A stretch of 64,000 nucleotides of DNA from Desarmillaria ectypa (GCA_030407005.1 JAUDYN010000003.1:3348001-3412000); one strand, 5' to 3'. Numbered from the stretch's first letter, positions 29,466 to 42,146 are shown. The notes: generated by a model not told the origin, from the letters alone. A program made the numbers and translations.

Positions 29466-32400
29466 TCAAGACTGTTCAGATATTACTTGCGTCCGTTTCT
29501 TCTTCCCCGTTCCCGCCTTCTTCTTCGACCTCATAACCTTGATAGGTTCCGGTGTACTCATCCGGGGATCATCTTCAGGCACGTCATATTGAGGGAAGGA
29601 CGGTATCTGTGGCGGCGGCGTTCCCCGCGAAGGTGTTGATATGCTTCTGGGAGTCGGTGGGGCTGATTTCACCACAGCACCCTCAGGCATTTCACCATCT
29701 TTGTCAATGACGACCGATCCCAGGGACGCCTCGGGCAAAGTACGAAGGGTGGGTATCAATGGATCAATAATGTCTGGTTCTGCCGCGAAGGATGAGTTTG
29801 CAATGGCTCGTAGGTAACCGAGTGGTACTTACCTGACAGCGATGGCATCCCCTCGAGTCGAACGACGGGTATTGAATCTACATCATTGGGTGGAGTAGGT
29901 TGGTCTTCAATGATATAGTACGGATCGTCTTTGAGCTGTTTCAGTCTTTCCGCCTTGCGCTATGAGACGAAGTACGTCAGCCAAGCCGTTATAGCGCAAA
30001 GAAGGGAGAAATACCCGTTCTCGCTCTGCACGTTCCTCCACAGTCTCCTCAACAATGGTAGGAGTCAACACGTCCTCATACAGTAGGCGGTCGTCCCCCT
30101 TCCGCTTCTTCTTACTGCTCTTCGCACCGTTGGTCTCTTTTTCTTTTCCCTTCTTGCTCTTCTTCACCTTACTATTCAGCTCGTCACTGGTTTTTGGCGG
30201 CGGCGGAACAATCCACGCGTCCAAATCCAAACCCTCCGGCACTGGGACGCTTTCCTGTGCTGCAGCACCAACTGGGTTGAGTTGATACACGCTGAAGAGA
30301 GGCTGGATGAGGTAAAGACTCTTAGGAAAGCGAGGTTCGGCGATGGGATCGAAAGATGAGCTGGCCTCGCCGAATGACGTCTCCTGTACCGGATGGTGTG
30401 AGTCAAGGTCCGCCTGTATGAAGCGGAAGAGCTGTAAAGTATTTGCTGCCTAAAATATCATGAAGACGAAATGAAATGAGTGTGTGATGGATTCGTACCC
30501 GTTCTTGCACCTCTATATGGGGACTGCTGACAAACTCGCTCCCTCGACTTATAAATGTCGCAACAAGGTCTTTCACCTCAGACAGATCGTCCTCAGTCCA
30601 ACGTTGCGCAACTTCAGTTGCCCAAAATCCAAATATCTTTGTTGCTGCTTGAATATAAACAGCGATGATATCAGGCGACAAACGCGATATATCGGGCTGC
30701 AACAGATAAGGAAGCAGCTTCTGGGGCTCAGCCAGCTCACTAAAATCCATTGTCAGCAAGAACATGACACTGACTGGAGAAAACGCAAACCTGCAGTATT
30801 CACCACATATCCAAGCAGCAGCCCATAGTACCTCAGAGCAACTACCCTCTTCCTGAGCATTCCGAAGCATCGTATCATCTATGAGCAGTGTATACATGAG
30901 CTTCACAGCATATCGCCGTGCTGCCCGTACACGTCCCACCACATCAACCAACTGGTCTCGAATCTGGGATCCAACATCGACGTTGGCAATATGGGCCAAA
31001 TCGACAAGGACCGACAGGTACCATTCAAAGTTGGCGACATTGTCGTATGTGTCTTGGGAACACATGGTGAGAATTCGTTGTGAAAGGACAAGCCGGTACG
31101 CCTTGGACTGTGATGGCAGAATGTGAGGTCTAGTGCTCTGTGGAGACGAAGGTATTAGGTGCTGAGCAAGAGACTGAGAGGCGGTTGGCATTGATGTTGT
31201 TGATGTGTCGGATACTAGATGCGAGAGCACTTGCTGCACGATCGATTGAAGATTATCTCGATTGACCTTACATTTCGTGCATGAGCCTCCGGCCGCTTTT
31301 GATAATAAGGACTAATTACCATGGCCGATACCAAGTCAAGAGCACGCATACGGATACTGATATCCTGGTCGCTCACGCTTGCCAGAATAGTGTCTTGGTA
31401 TTCAGCCACTAGATAGGGGTGAGAAGGGACGATCTTGACCATTGCAAGGAGAGCAATGTACTTCACTATTACGTCATTAGGTGCTGATGATATGTCTGCA
31501 TTGCGGATACGTACGGTTCTGGTCCACGTCTTGAATGAATGTTGCGAGCTTGGAAACACATAATCGAGCTAGAGAATCTCCTGAAGGCCCTCTCAACATT
31601 CCTCCTATGATACAAGTATGCACGCATTCGTAAAGTAAAGAGATGGCCGACGTTGTTGATATAAGTTCGGTTATGGGCGGCTGCAGCTTGCGGACTAAGC
31701 GAGGTTCGTGAGGAGAAAGAGAACCAAACTAACGACGGAAATCAGAACAAGAAAGAAATGCATGAAATGGTAGTTACTAGTTTAATGATCTTGATGAGCA
31801 TCCAGTTGTTAGACGATGTAGTCATTAAATGAAAAAGAATAGGCGCCAAAGTAAGATAATCTTGAGGATTCTTTTGCGCTAGTTCACAGAGTACGTTCAC
31901 CGTTGCGGCAACCACACCTAACGATTTTATTACAAACTATTCAAGCCCGCAGCAGTTATTGAGGGATGCCTACCGGGATCTGCATCCTCTAATCGTTCTT
32001 TTAGCTTCGATGTTCCCTGGGATGATATTTCTGGATATTTAAGCATTGCCTTGTACAACGCGACGACTGCACGTTTTCGGATATTCGGGCGTGAATGGCT
32101 CAGCATTTTGATGAGCTCTGGTGCAAGATCTCGGGCCAAATCCGGAGTAGTAATATGGGAGATTCCATTCAAGGTTACCCCGATGTCGGCTGGCGTTGAG
32201 ATCAAGTCCTAGGGCGTGTCAGGGAGGCAAATGATACATGCCGTACAGCATACCTTCTTCAGCAAATTTGTCGTCAGCATCAGGACATCAGTATCTTGAT
32301 CGAACGACTGGATGGCTGCGAGGTAACCAACACTTTTGAGATGAAATTTGGGAGACGACATGACTTCTACGACATGGAATGAGGCCCAGCTCATGTCATG

Positions 32401-32618
32401 GCCGAGCATATCAAGCTATGCGACGTCAGATTCAGTCCATCGGCAAGGATAGAGACACTCACATAGGTGAGCTTCAGTACTGCGCCAGCCTTGAGCTCCA
32501 TATCCTCGCTCTTGATTTCACGTCTGATCTCGTCGACGGCCTTGGCGATGAACTTGGCTTCATCTTTCTTGTTGGCTCGAAGCCCTCGAATGAGATCCTG
32601 CAGCGTGCGCTCCCACAT
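29466..32618 (-). CDS. APL5: AP-3 complex delta adaptin
   Basis: Large subunit of the AP-3 clathrin-adaptor complex, which sorts cargo from Golgi/endosome to the vacuole. Start MWERTLQDLIRGLRANKKDE at 32618 is the standard N-terminus (an in-frame ATG also at 32645). It continues EAKFIAKAVDEIRREIKSEDMELKAGAVLKLTY, LDMLGHDMSWASFHVVEVMSS, FHLKSVGYLAAIQSF, DVLMLTTNLLKKDL, HSRPNIRKRAVVALYKAML and YIALLAMVKI, the HEAT-repeat trunk of adaptins. The C-terminal part becomes acidic/basic and low-complexity (KKSKKGKEKETNGAKSSKKK) and ends KKRTQVISEQS. About ten introns. This is a conserved gene and a useful anchor for synteny. It has a head-to-head start with the E(z)-like gene at 32878. Confidence 0.9.
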
Positions 32619-32877
32619 CCGTAGTTCTGGCACCTGCGAATACACCTTGCGAGCGTAGCAGAGGAGGAAGAGGGCGAATGGTTCTCACAAGACGCGTATT
32701 GACAATAAGTGTCCGAGATAGATCAACATAGAGGCAAAAATTTAAAATTTAAATTAAAATACACAAAATCCCAGAAAGGAAGGCAGTGCCAAGAAGTTCG
32801 AATTTATCTCATCCTTATTCTTCTGCTTCCCACTTCCATCTTTCTATGCGCTTGGTACCTTATATAGGACGTGTCAA

Positions 32878-35008
32878 ATGGATATAGACCGCGACGCTGC
32901 CCTATCCACCCGCAATGACGTATTCGAACTGTTTTATGCTTGGGAGCAAGAAGATACCCGTGCTCGCATCCTGTCTCTCGCTGTCGATGCCGACAGCGAT
33001 GATGACGACGAATTTGATGTTAGCTTTGAAAACAACGCGCCGATATCTAATGCTGACTTAGAGGCGACTGGTGAAATGTTCACAGTGTTGTCTTACGATG
33101 AGGGGGGAGTGCCAACTCTCAGTGGCACTATCTCTTGCATAGAAATTCCGGTACCAAAGGATTTTGAACCACATCCTCCATATTTGGTATGCACACCTGC
33201 CTCGAGAAGTGCAGAGAAAGAAACTTTTGATAAGATGCTGTCCGCTGAATCTCCTCCTTTCATTCCTTTCGCTGATGACCCCACTTTCCTATTGGCAGAG
33301 TACTTGACTTACTACCAATCTTTCGAATGGCAAATCGATTTTGTGGATCCCGATGGTGAGCTTCTTCTGCATCGTTTTCAGATCTAATACATTCTCCCTG
33401 CAGTCGAGGTCAGAGATCGAAGTCGCTCGGCGGTTACATTGCGAATTTGGTTTGTCACTGGATGCGATAGACGAGCTCAAAATTCCAAGACCCATGAGAG
33501 TCTCGCACGATTCAGGATTGATCAGGGATACATTCCATAGATTGGTGCATGAATATCGTCTTGAACTTTTCGTTAACCTTCTTGCAGAGATATGCTAGTT
33601 CTCCCATGGTTGGACGAACCGGTCATCATGACTCTACCACCCCGAAGGCTACCCAGTGAAAATGACTTGTTAAACGAGGTCAACAGATTCAGGCCACAAT
33701 TCTGTCCAAATATGAATGGTATAAACCTCGCCTGTAAGGTTCATTAATGTGAGGTCCTCTTTCAATGCTTGAATTATTCTAACGGGCCCATACTAGTTGA
33801 ATATCCACCGATTAACCCCGTTACTTCGACGAAAACAAACCAAAGCCTCAAACTACAACAGGGAGCTCCCTGTGGGCCAGACTGTTACCTTCACCTCGAC
33901 GAAAGCCATGACGGCATGATGGTAAGTTTCCTACCAATAGACCTTCGGTTATCCGTTTATATCTCTCCAGGAAGGTGTCCAATGGACGGATCCAGAAGAC
34001 GAAGGGTTTCTTCATGGTGTATTGAAGCTGGACCCAGACATTTCACTCTGTTCTTTGTCTGTCATCTGTCGAAAGAGATGCTTTGAAGTACGCTCTCGTT
34101 TGTTTGCCGCCTTCTTCTGCTTAGCCTTGATACCGAGGTCTACATTTATCGCACTTGGCTCATTCCAGATGAAAAGGTCATCGGAACCGAGCTGGAAGAA
34201 CAACCACAGAGACAACCTCAACTTGTGTTTTGTATGGGAAGGCCATTGTCCATGCTAACCGGACCCTAATATCTCTCTACAGATGATGACGATGTTACTG
34301 ATAATTTATCGGTATTCATCCCGTAATTTAACGTTTGTCATAGCTGGTAGTACGTGAACACTGATAGTATACCACCTTGTGGCCATCCTGGACCATGCAA
34401 CGCGAGTAGTAATTGTCAATGCTATTCCAAGTTCTATCACTGCCAAATAAATTGTAGATGTGGCTTAACATGTGAGTACATCAATATTTCAAAAGTCTTT
34501 TCCTGCCTGAACTTTCGGCATAGGCCCGCGTCGCAGGAAGTGCTGTGATTGTACCCACGCAAAGAAGACTAAGCTTTGCATGAATGAAAAGGCATGTATT
34601 TGTGTAGCCGGTGGAAGAGAATGCGACCCAGAGCTCTGTCTGGGTTGCGATGCACGGTACGTATTTCTGTTGTTGAAGGAAACGTCCGCTAAGCATTGGC
34701 CTAGAGGTGTGTTGTCCATGATCATGGGTAAGATATGATTAGAACCGTGCAATAATCCTTGTTATCTAGACGTTAAATATCAAACAAGTGCGAAAATGTG
34801 GCCCTTCAGAGGCAGCGATATCCTGTCCGTAGCTTTTCATCCGAATCATACTATCATATTTACCCCACCACCCAGCATCTTGAAATCAAGCAAAGTGCAT
34901 ACGGCCTATACTGGAAAGGAGTACGTGTTTTCTGGTTTAGACATCCTTCTTATCTTATGCTGACATCTTCAGAACGAACCCGACGCAGAGGATGAAATCG
35001 AAGATTGA
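32878..35008 (+). pseudogene. E(z)/EZH2-like paralog with lost SET domain
   Basis: Paralog of the gene at 1-2406. Exon 1 (32878-33355) encodes MDIDRDAALSTRNDVFELFYAWEQED and an acidic stretch; then IEVARRLH (from 33414), a Cys/His stretch FCPNMNGINLACKVH, GPDCYLHLDESHDGM, SLCSLSVICRKRC, VYIYRTWLIPDEK and a Cys-rich CXC part (CGHPGPCNASSNCQC, RRKCCDCTHAKK, GGRECDPELCLGCDAR). After NKCENVALQR and LEIKQSAYGLYWKG, where SET should start, the frame ends within about 30 codons (EPDAEDEIED, stop 35006). The NHS catalytic motif is absent. One expected splice donor near 33535 has lost its GT. It could still make a SET-less, possibly dominant or scaffold protein, but decay is more likely. Confidence 0.7.
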
Positions 35009-35422
35009 TCACCGCGATATGTGAATGGCTCAGGGAGCAAAACAAAGCATAATTGTAACTGTATATCTCACCAATATCATATACACTGGATGAAAGACAC
35101 CTATGAATACATAGAAAATATGCAAAGTATTTTCATCCGTTTTTTACTGAAAAAGAAGTACGAAAAATATTTTGAGTTTTTCATTGTTTTCTGCAAAATT
35201 TACCAAATACAGTGAAAAATTCTAAATATTTATACATTTCTTTTCTACAACAGAAACTTTGAATATTTTCTGCATATTTAGGGGTAAAAATGCTTAAATT
35301 TTTGTGCAGTGATATAGGATCATCAGTTAGTACTTGACAGTCTACGCTAGACTGTCCGAGGCATTTTCGAATTTACGAGAGGCAAACTGATCATTTGGAG
35401 GGATCGACTGCACAAGCTGAAA
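35009..35422. other. AT-rich intergenic stretch
   Basis: Very AT-rich, with repeated short patterns such as AATATTTT, TTTTCTGCA and CATATTTA at 35160-35310. No coding signal. Could be a decayed repeat element or simple 3' flank. Confidence 0.4.
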
Positions 35423-37169
35423 TCAGTGGGCCGCCATGTGAGTTTGAGTAAAGAAACATACTTCGCGGCGATTCCTATGGGTGTCAAGCTGAAGGAAGGA
35501 TGTCGTCTCGGCTCCGTCATTGCTCGGGAAAAGCCCTTGTCGAATGATATCGCGTGTATTCAGGTTAGCGAGAAGAGTATTGCAGTACAAGGGGCACGTG
35601 ATGAAGGAAAGGGCAGCGTAAATATCCTGCTCCTCCCAAATGACAAGCTAAGAACATTCAATTAGCAGAGACCAAAAAAGAAAAACAATTGCCATACGCC
35701 GAGGAGGGTTAATAGCGTGACCAAGGAGGTCCACAGCCCGGTATTCACAATGAGAATGGAGAGACGGTGGAGTATTTGGGTTGTGCTGGCATACGTTGAT
35801 TATTTTAATGTTCGTCGGTTCGTAATTTCATGTGTACAAGATGAGATGCTTACCTTTTAAGTGTGTTCTTTCTTCCTATCCATAGTATTGAGAGAAGGGA
35901 AGCAGATATTAGTACATCTACTGCGGCACTAATCGCCCATATTGATTCAAGGAGTTTCTGCGCGATGTTGATATGGCTGAGAGTAAATAGAGAGCAGGAA
36001 ATAAGGCTCGGAAGCGCACCGTTACTGAGGACATTGTCGACCCTGGACTCTGGCTGTGTAGAGTGGTATTGACTACCGACCCGCAAGAGCTATAGATAAA
36101 TGATCACTTACGAGATAATCACAACAGCTTGTACGCGACTGGTCAGTACGGGTCTCAATACGAAGCAGAATTCCTACCAATCGTTGCAGCTGAAGAGCAG
36201 TCAACGTCAGAGGAGCCCCGGTCGAATACGTATGAATGATCTCACGAGAAATATAGAAAGCAGCTGGTACCTGTTACGGGCCGCGTCAATTCAACACTAA
36301 TATCACGGATGCAATGGCGGACTCACGAATAGCAGGATAGCTGGTTTCCAACGGGATCCAGAGCAGACTGGCGGGTGTTTCCTCAGAGAATTTCAGCGAA
36401 AGCTTTTGGAACACCTACATTGCCAAATTCGCCATGTGAAGAAGAGCTGCGTAGTGGAGGCAACAACTGCCTGATAATCAAATGAGTCGGCCGCAGTTCA
36501 AGACCGAGACGTTTCGCCTACAGTAGGAATTGAGGTATACTGGATTCAAGTCAGTTGTGTATGTAGTGCATGAATGGAAGGGTACACTTACTAGGTACCA
36601 GCTTCGCAGGAAGATGACTTTGAACGCTCTGTGGTAGTACGACGGAAAAAGGACACTTACACTTCAATGGTGACTGGAGAAACGCTGTTGTCTATAACTC
36701 TCCAAACTGTAGGAGGGCATTAGCCGTAGAGACATTCACTAAGAAGCCAAGTATCTCACATCCATGGCTCAGGAACGCCGTATGTAGTGTGTCAACAATC
36801 CTGAAAATAGAACTGAGTGAGAATTCTACGGTAGAAAGGAAACAGCGTACCAAAGGAAGATAATCTAAAATATCGAGAAAATTCTCATGAATAGATCATA
36901 ATAAAGAGAAAGACCAACCAGTAGTTTAAGTGAAAAATGATCGCGACGATGGTGACTGCATAGGTGCTCAGTGAAGATAGCCCGTCCTAGAATACCGAGG
37001 CTCGCTAAACAAAATATTGGAAACTAGGTGACCCGAAGTATGGAGATCCGAGTCAGCGCTATTCAAATCAGAGACGGAATACATACGTTTGGACACAAGT
37101 CAAACCCCACAGGGCGGCAGTTATCACAACACTGATATACTCGATGTATATACCGAGAGGGTGATGCAT
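35423..37169 (-). CDS. DUF6534-type seven-TM membrane protein
   Basis: Membrane protein of a large agaric family of unknown function. The exons are small. Start MHHPLGIYIEYISVVITAALWGLTCVQT at 37169 gives helix 1, then a KLLV block, RIVDTLHTAFLSHGCE, VWRVIDNSVSPVTIEV, VVASTTQLFFTWRIWQ and SIWAISAAVDVLISASLLSILWIGRKNTLKR, LHRLSILIVNTGLWTSLVTLLTLL and CPLYCNTLLANLNTRD, ending FFTQTHMAAH at 35423. The D(T)LHT, FFxWRIW, DVLI and YxNTLLAxLNxR pieces appear in the family order. Several exon borders are unclear, and the start is the least certain part; 37307 is an alternative ATG in the same frame. A decayed copy of the first half is at 40820-41090. Confidence 0.6.
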
Positions 37170-37273
37170 GAAGGGTACTTGGGAGAAGCGTCTAGCGGCA
37201 TCATGTTTATATGAGGATCCTAAAGCTGGTACTTTGGAAGTAGCTGGAGCTACCCCCGCCCGAACATGATGGA

Positions 37274-38210
37274 TCAGAGTGTCAGGTTGGTCCAGGGTAC
37301 TACACATAAAAGCGCCGGCCTAAACTTGATCACGTCGTAATTAAACAACAAAAAATAAGCATGAAAGGCTCGAGGATTATTGATGATGTCCATTAACCTC
37401 ATTGAATTTTGATCTGATCTAGTATTAGGCAAGCGTAGTTTACGAAGACGAAGGATAGTGTCGATAAGAACCGAGTCCACACTCCAACGCCTCCAACTTG
37501 AAACGGATAGCTCCGCCGCTCCAACAACTCGTTCTAGAGGTAAATAGGAAAACCCAAAACCATCAGGTAATGATGTGCCTCTCACCTGAGACGGTAATAG
37601 TGCAATCTTTGTATCGTGGATGAAAACGACATTTGACCTGAGTATCTGAGTCTTCGAACGTCTGGTGTCACCATTCATGCCGAGGACTATGATAGCGACT
37701 CGGAAACCTCGAAAAACTTCACCCTTAAGAGCCAATCCTGCACCTTGTGCATTGATGGCTATCCTGTATCAAACAGATTTAAGACTTGATGGTGATTAAT
37801 GCTTACTCTAACCGTCTGGTTGATCGATATCTTTCATGTTTTGAATACATCTGTACCACCGAAGCCTGATGAATACATGTGCATGTACTTGAATGAAGAC
37901 TGCAACTGGCGGTGAGCATTGATTTGCAGACAGGGCCGATATGATACGATCCGTGCATTTTATCCGCATTCCTCTGAGCAGAAAGAAATCGCAGCACACT
38001 TGAGGAGATCGAAAGCAAGCAGGACGAGCGGGATGGGTATACTAGAGCATTTGCCGAGTCCCGTGGTGGGCGCAAGGAAGGTCAAGAACAAAGAAAGGAC
38101 ATTGAGGAACGTGCCGGCGCGACTCATCAGTAGTGAGCGCAAGTACGTCATTGCATCACGTGCATGTTGACTCTTTCTTCTTTCCTTCACCCATCTGCTG
38201 TTCTTCAAAT
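37274..38210 (-). pseudogene. Fragment of another multi-TM (DUF6533-like) protein gene
   Basis: A 153-codon ORF (37274-37735) carries SVLIDTILRLRKLRLPNTRS and RAFHAYFLLFNYDVIKF, a pattern like the last helices of DUF6533-type agaric membrane proteins (LDTILKLR..., then a final helix). Upstream hydrophobic pieces such as LVLLAFDLLKCAAIS occur to about 38200 but no continuous model could be built. Probably partial or decayed. Confidence 0.3.
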
Positions 38211-39097
38211 GTTCATCACCCGCCGTTCCACTCGCCTAATTTCTGACTTGGCTCCCTACACTCTCCCTAGTGGGCGTGTTTTGCTGTTCCTAGCAGAGTA
38301 TTGCGTACCCCTTTAGCCTCGGATATCTTGAGGTTCTCCACCACTCAACTTGGGCAACATCCCGTCTCCGACGTAGCCAGGCATAGCTAGTCTTAGTGAG
38401 ATAGCATACGTGGCGAGTTGATCTGCTGTGATAGGTGTGCATACGGGCGGCCGGGATGTGAAAGGAAGCAATGTACGCACTATTTCTAATGATATGAGGT
38501 GAGTTACTACGTTAAGCACCGGATATTCTTGTCTCTTATTTATCTTTCTGTAGTGCTTCTTGTCTTTGCGGGATGCAGATATTCAGTTCCACGAAGATCG
38601 CTATCGCGTCTAGGTGAGCCCTCTCACGAATTCAATGCTGATATATCTCCTTAGTCTCTTGTTTCGTTCAGCCAGCTTATGTACGGGGTGGTGTTGTTAA
38701 GGGACTGTCGTGGCGCATCGTGCTGGATTACATGGCATTAGGCTTCCCCCGCACTGTAGGATGACTGATGTACCACACTGTATTATGTACGTCAAATAGA
38801 ACTATTCTTTGACGCGCGACGAATGGGTGAATCGGGATGATTTTCAGCAACAATTAAAATATAGGAATAGGTTGGCATATAGCATGAATGTATGGAGCAT
38901 GGCAGAGTATAAGGATGCCATACACTATGCATGGAATTATGCAGGTACCTTATATTGCCATGCGAACGGCACATGGATGTCAACTTACACACTGGAAGTC
39001 AAATTTTCTTGACCACTGTTATGTAGAATATTCTTCAATCTTTTCCAATGCGTTTCCAGTGATACTCGTCGCTGTCAGTTACATATCACGATGCCCA
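38211..39097. other. Intergenic, about 890 bp
   Basis: Contains short ORFs on both strands without motifs. Probably 3' flank of APC15 and 5' flank of the membrane-protein fragment. Nothing recognised. Confidence 0.4.
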
Positions 39098-39704
39098 CTA
39101 AAATGAGTGCGTAATGTCGATATCCTCGGGAACATCCATGTCCAGATCTTGTTCCTCTTCCTCCTCTTCGTCGCTCGACTCTTCGTCCTGATCCTCCATA
39201 CTGGCGTCCAAATCTACCTCTTCCTCTTCTTCCTCTTCCTCTTCCTCCTCCTCGCCTTCCATTACAGAAGGGGGGCCACCAGAGATAGCAGAATCTCCTT
39301 CGTCGTCTTCTGGAGTGGCTTCATCTGCCTTTACATTCTTTTACTACGGTGACCAACGAAAAAGCAGTAATATCCTTACCTCTTGCTTCTCTTCTTGCTG
39401 CGTCTTGACGCGTCCGATGGGTATGATGGTCTTGAAACCACGGGTGCGGATGTTATTGTCCTGGGAAGGAGTGAGCGATAAGGACGAGTGACAGAGCCAA
39501 GGTACGTACCATTTCTTCCAGCTCGCGTTCCTCTTCGCTCAGTTCATCCATCTCACGTTGCAGGTCGCGGTATTCATTCATACGACCGTACATGGGCTCA
39601 TAGCCGGCGTTTCGCAGTGGCATAGGATGTGTACGAGGCACAGGGGGGAGCAGGTTGGGAAACCTACGCTCTCGCGGCAGCACCGTCGCTGTCGCTACCG
39701 ACAT
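39098..39704 (-). CDS. Anaphase-promoting complex subunit 15 (Apc15/Mnd2-like)
   Basis: Small subunit of the APC/C ubiquitin ligase, which controls mitotic-checkpoint-complex turnover in the nucleus. Start at 39704 (MSVATATVLPRERRFPNLLP). It has EEERELEEM, an intron, then DNNIRTRGFKTIIPIGRVKT, which matches the conserved DNN..PIG signature of Apc15, followed by a long acidic tail of Glu/Asp runs (MEGEEEEEEEEEE, DASMEDQDEESSDEEEEE) ending DIDITHSF at 39098. The acidic C-terminus is typical. Three exons. The acid tail appears on the plus strand as a CT-rich tract at 39140-39270. Confidence 0.72.
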
Positions 39705-39898
39705 TATGAACCGACCTTTCTATTGTCGTCGCGTCGTCGTCGTGGTTCTAGGAATAGTCGCGGCCGATGGCATCAAGGCACCTACCCAAGCAGGCGCTGA
39801 TTCCTGACTGGGTTCCTACTGTCCACCTGACGGCAAGCGTGGATGCACTGATCCGGCTTCTTTGCCTTTTTTTTTTACTCACCACCATGCCACAGGAT

Positions 39899-40174
39899 CA
39901 CAGGATACTGTGACACGGCTCAAGGAAGGAGGAAACGCACTCTTCACTCAGAGTAAATTCGACGAGGCTCTGATCAAGTACACAGAGGAAATTGAGCTCG
40001 ATGGATCCAATGGAATCCTGTGGGCAGACATAAGTGCCTGCCATCTGTCGATGAAGCGATAGTGAACAACTTTTTTGATCCCAGTCTTCGCGTCTTAACA
40101 ATACTCAGCGAAGTGGGCCGCTGCGAGCACGGCAGATACGAGTCTGAAGCCTTCTGGGAACATCAATGACTGCT
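39899..40174 (+). pseudogene. TPR-domain fragment
   Basis: The frame reads VTRLKEGGNALFTQSKFDEA then LIKYTEEIELDGSNGILWAD and SACHLSMKR: the first one and a half tetratricopeptide repeats of a co-chaperone-type TPR protein. It stops at 40060. After a likely intron, KWAAASTADTSLKPSG (about 40109-40156) resembles the next helix but the frame soon ends. No further repeats are seen, so the gene is truncated. Confidence 0.55.
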
Positions 40175-40408
40175 GCCAATGAGGACATATTCGGTAACCA
40201 TTTTCTACACTCCTAACAACGACCGGGCCAATGCACTTTTAAGATGGAAATTTAGTGATCTATGTAGCCTTCATAGACTTATCAGCCACAGTAACACGAA
40301 CCCAAGTACCCTTCCCATAGATAATATTCATGCACGCCGTCCCTCCCTCCCTCGATAGGTGTGTATCGTCTGTCTGCCTAAGGGAGACTAGATTATAGCC
40401 CATTGACA

Positions 40409-40518
40409 GATATTAAGATACCAAGGGAACACACCCAGGAGATCTACGCCTCCGGCTACAACATTTCCACAGATGGTTTGGAAGCCGACCTGCTCGATGC
40501 AAACTCAGCATACGGAAC
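40409..40518. repeat. Dispersed direct repeat R1
   Basis: About 110 bp that match 41556-41665 closely, sharing GGAGATCTACGCCTCC and CTACAACATTTCCACA, with TTTGGAAGCC further on. A second matching block (40675-40711 versus 41683-41722) lies downstream in the same order. Origin unknown; probably part of the local DUF6534 duplication. Confidence 0.6.
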
Positions 40519-40819
40519 GTAGGAGGTGGCCAGAGCAGATGAGTCAACGTGTGGATATTTAGGGCAGGTAGATCGAGAGTTTGTCCGATTGTCTTAGCTT
40601 GTTCATCCCCATCGAGCCAAGTCATCTCTCGGACTATACGACGGGTTCCAACGGAAGCAGTGTCAAGACAAAGGATTCTGCTGTTAAAGCAAAGCCGCGT
40701 GAAAGGAAAAACACGCCAGCCCGCGGCTCGATTTGTCGCTGGATACCAGCAGGATACTGAACTCGGATATAAAGTTAAGTATGTTCTACCACGGCATGAA
40801 TCATAAATAGAATAACCAC

Positions 40820-41090
40820 AGGAGTTCACTATAAATTACAACGAATCGACTGACCAGTAGCTTGAGGAAAGAATGATCATGCCGATGGTGACTAAATAAA
40901 ATAACTATTAGCGAGGATTATGCCGCGACCCAAGACCTCAGCGAACTAGACGAAATATTGGAAGCTATGGGCATGAAGTTATAGGTCAAGCATAGTAAAC
41001 TCTGTCAAGAGAATACACATGTTTGGATGCAAGTGAAACCCCACAGAGCGGCGGAAAGAACGACAGTGACAGTCAGACGTAAGAAAAATG
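40820..41090 (-). pseudogene. Relic of DUF6534 membrane-protein gene
   Basis: Minus strand reads VVLSAALWGFTCIQT (about 41035-41080), matching VVITAALWGLTCVQT of the gene at 35423-37169, and further on DHSFLKLLV (about 40855-40885), matching DHFSLKLLV. Both DNA blocks align with the intact copy in order, but the rest of the gene is missing. Confidence 0.6.
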
Positions 41091-41555
41091 CCGAAACCCA
41101 TCAGAAAATTTGTAATTGTTTTATATGGGTTGGGTAAAGATTGGGCCGTCGGTGAGTCCAGTCTATGCAGTTGCAAGCGACTCGCACACTTGCCTCTGTA
41201 CGCAAACGCGTGTAATTCTGCAGGGTCGAAAGAGATCAGTATTCTGTTGAAAGAGATTGGATTTGTTGGACTCATCGGAAACGTATACAAAGCAAGAATG
41301 AATAGGGCAAGTTGAAACAGCGCATCATCCCATCGTTTCAATGAAAAAGTGGATGTAAATGTGCGTTTCAAGACATGGCTTACGGCGATAGACCCGATAG
41401 TTTGGCGTGCGCATATATAGACGTGGATCAAGATATATAAGCATGGCATTACGGGAACTTAAAAGTGACTTGTTGTACGCGCTGCCAGCAATCTGGCATT
41501 GACGTCAAGACAAGAACGAGATGTATGGAATAAAAGTGATTACAAATCCTCGAAG

Positions 41556-41665
41556 GATATTATTATACCTGGGGAACACATCTGGGAGATCTACGCCTCC
41601 AGCTACAACATTTCCACAATAGTTTTGGAAGCCAGACTGCTTGGTACAAAATCAATATACGGAAA
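41556..41665. repeat. Dispersed direct repeat R2
   Basis: Second copy of the repeat at 40409-40518, same orientation, about 1.1 kb apart. See R1 for the shared blocks. Confidence 0.6.
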
Positions 41666-42014
41666 CAATGCCCAGATAAAACGTTCTACTGTTAAAGCAG
41701 AGCCAAGTGAAAGGGAAAAACTACACCTCTGGCTACTGATAAAGACCATATCACTTGAATGTTTCAGTCGACGGAAACATCCCCGGTACTCGGGCGCAGC
41801 TGCACAATAAATGCATGCAATTTGGAACGGAAGATGTAATCATTCAGGCGGCAGATGCAAGAATGGCAAGTAACATAGCCAGAATACGAAGAAGCCAACT
41901 ATCTTGGACGCTGTGGCAGGAAAGCCATCTGTTGGGATTTTGCTGGAAAGTTCTAGAAGGAGCAATCCGGCATCATGCCGAGAGTCGCTAAGTGAGCATA
42001 AGAGGAGTAGAAAG

Positions 42015-42146
42015 TTGTAGTACATTCTAGATTCTAGTGCGAAGTAGTATAAATATGAGCTCTGTAGGAGCTATAGAATAACAAGTTCTTTACATCTGGC
42101 TTTACCAGCCTGGAGTCTACCCTGTGCAACACCTAGGATTACAACA
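42015..42146 (+). mobile_element. Possible LTR remnant with primer-binding-like site
   Basis: A stretch beginning TGTAGTACATTCTAG and ending GGATTACAACA is bounded by TG...CA-type ends. It has a TATAAATA box (about 42046) and is followed by CTATCTGGTAGTAAATC, similar to the TGGTATCAGAGC primer-binding site of Copia elements. No second LTR or pol gene is visible, so at best a solo or broken element. Confidence 0.4.

Noticed and set aside
30055..30285. Plus-strand ORF with Phe/Leu-rich membrane-like sequence
   Set aside because: Antisense of the Lys/Glu-rich tail of AP-3 delta.
39107..39352. Plus-strand ORF that looks like several membrane helices (FLFLLFVARLF...)
   Set aside because: Antisense of the Glu/Asp-rich tail of Apc15.
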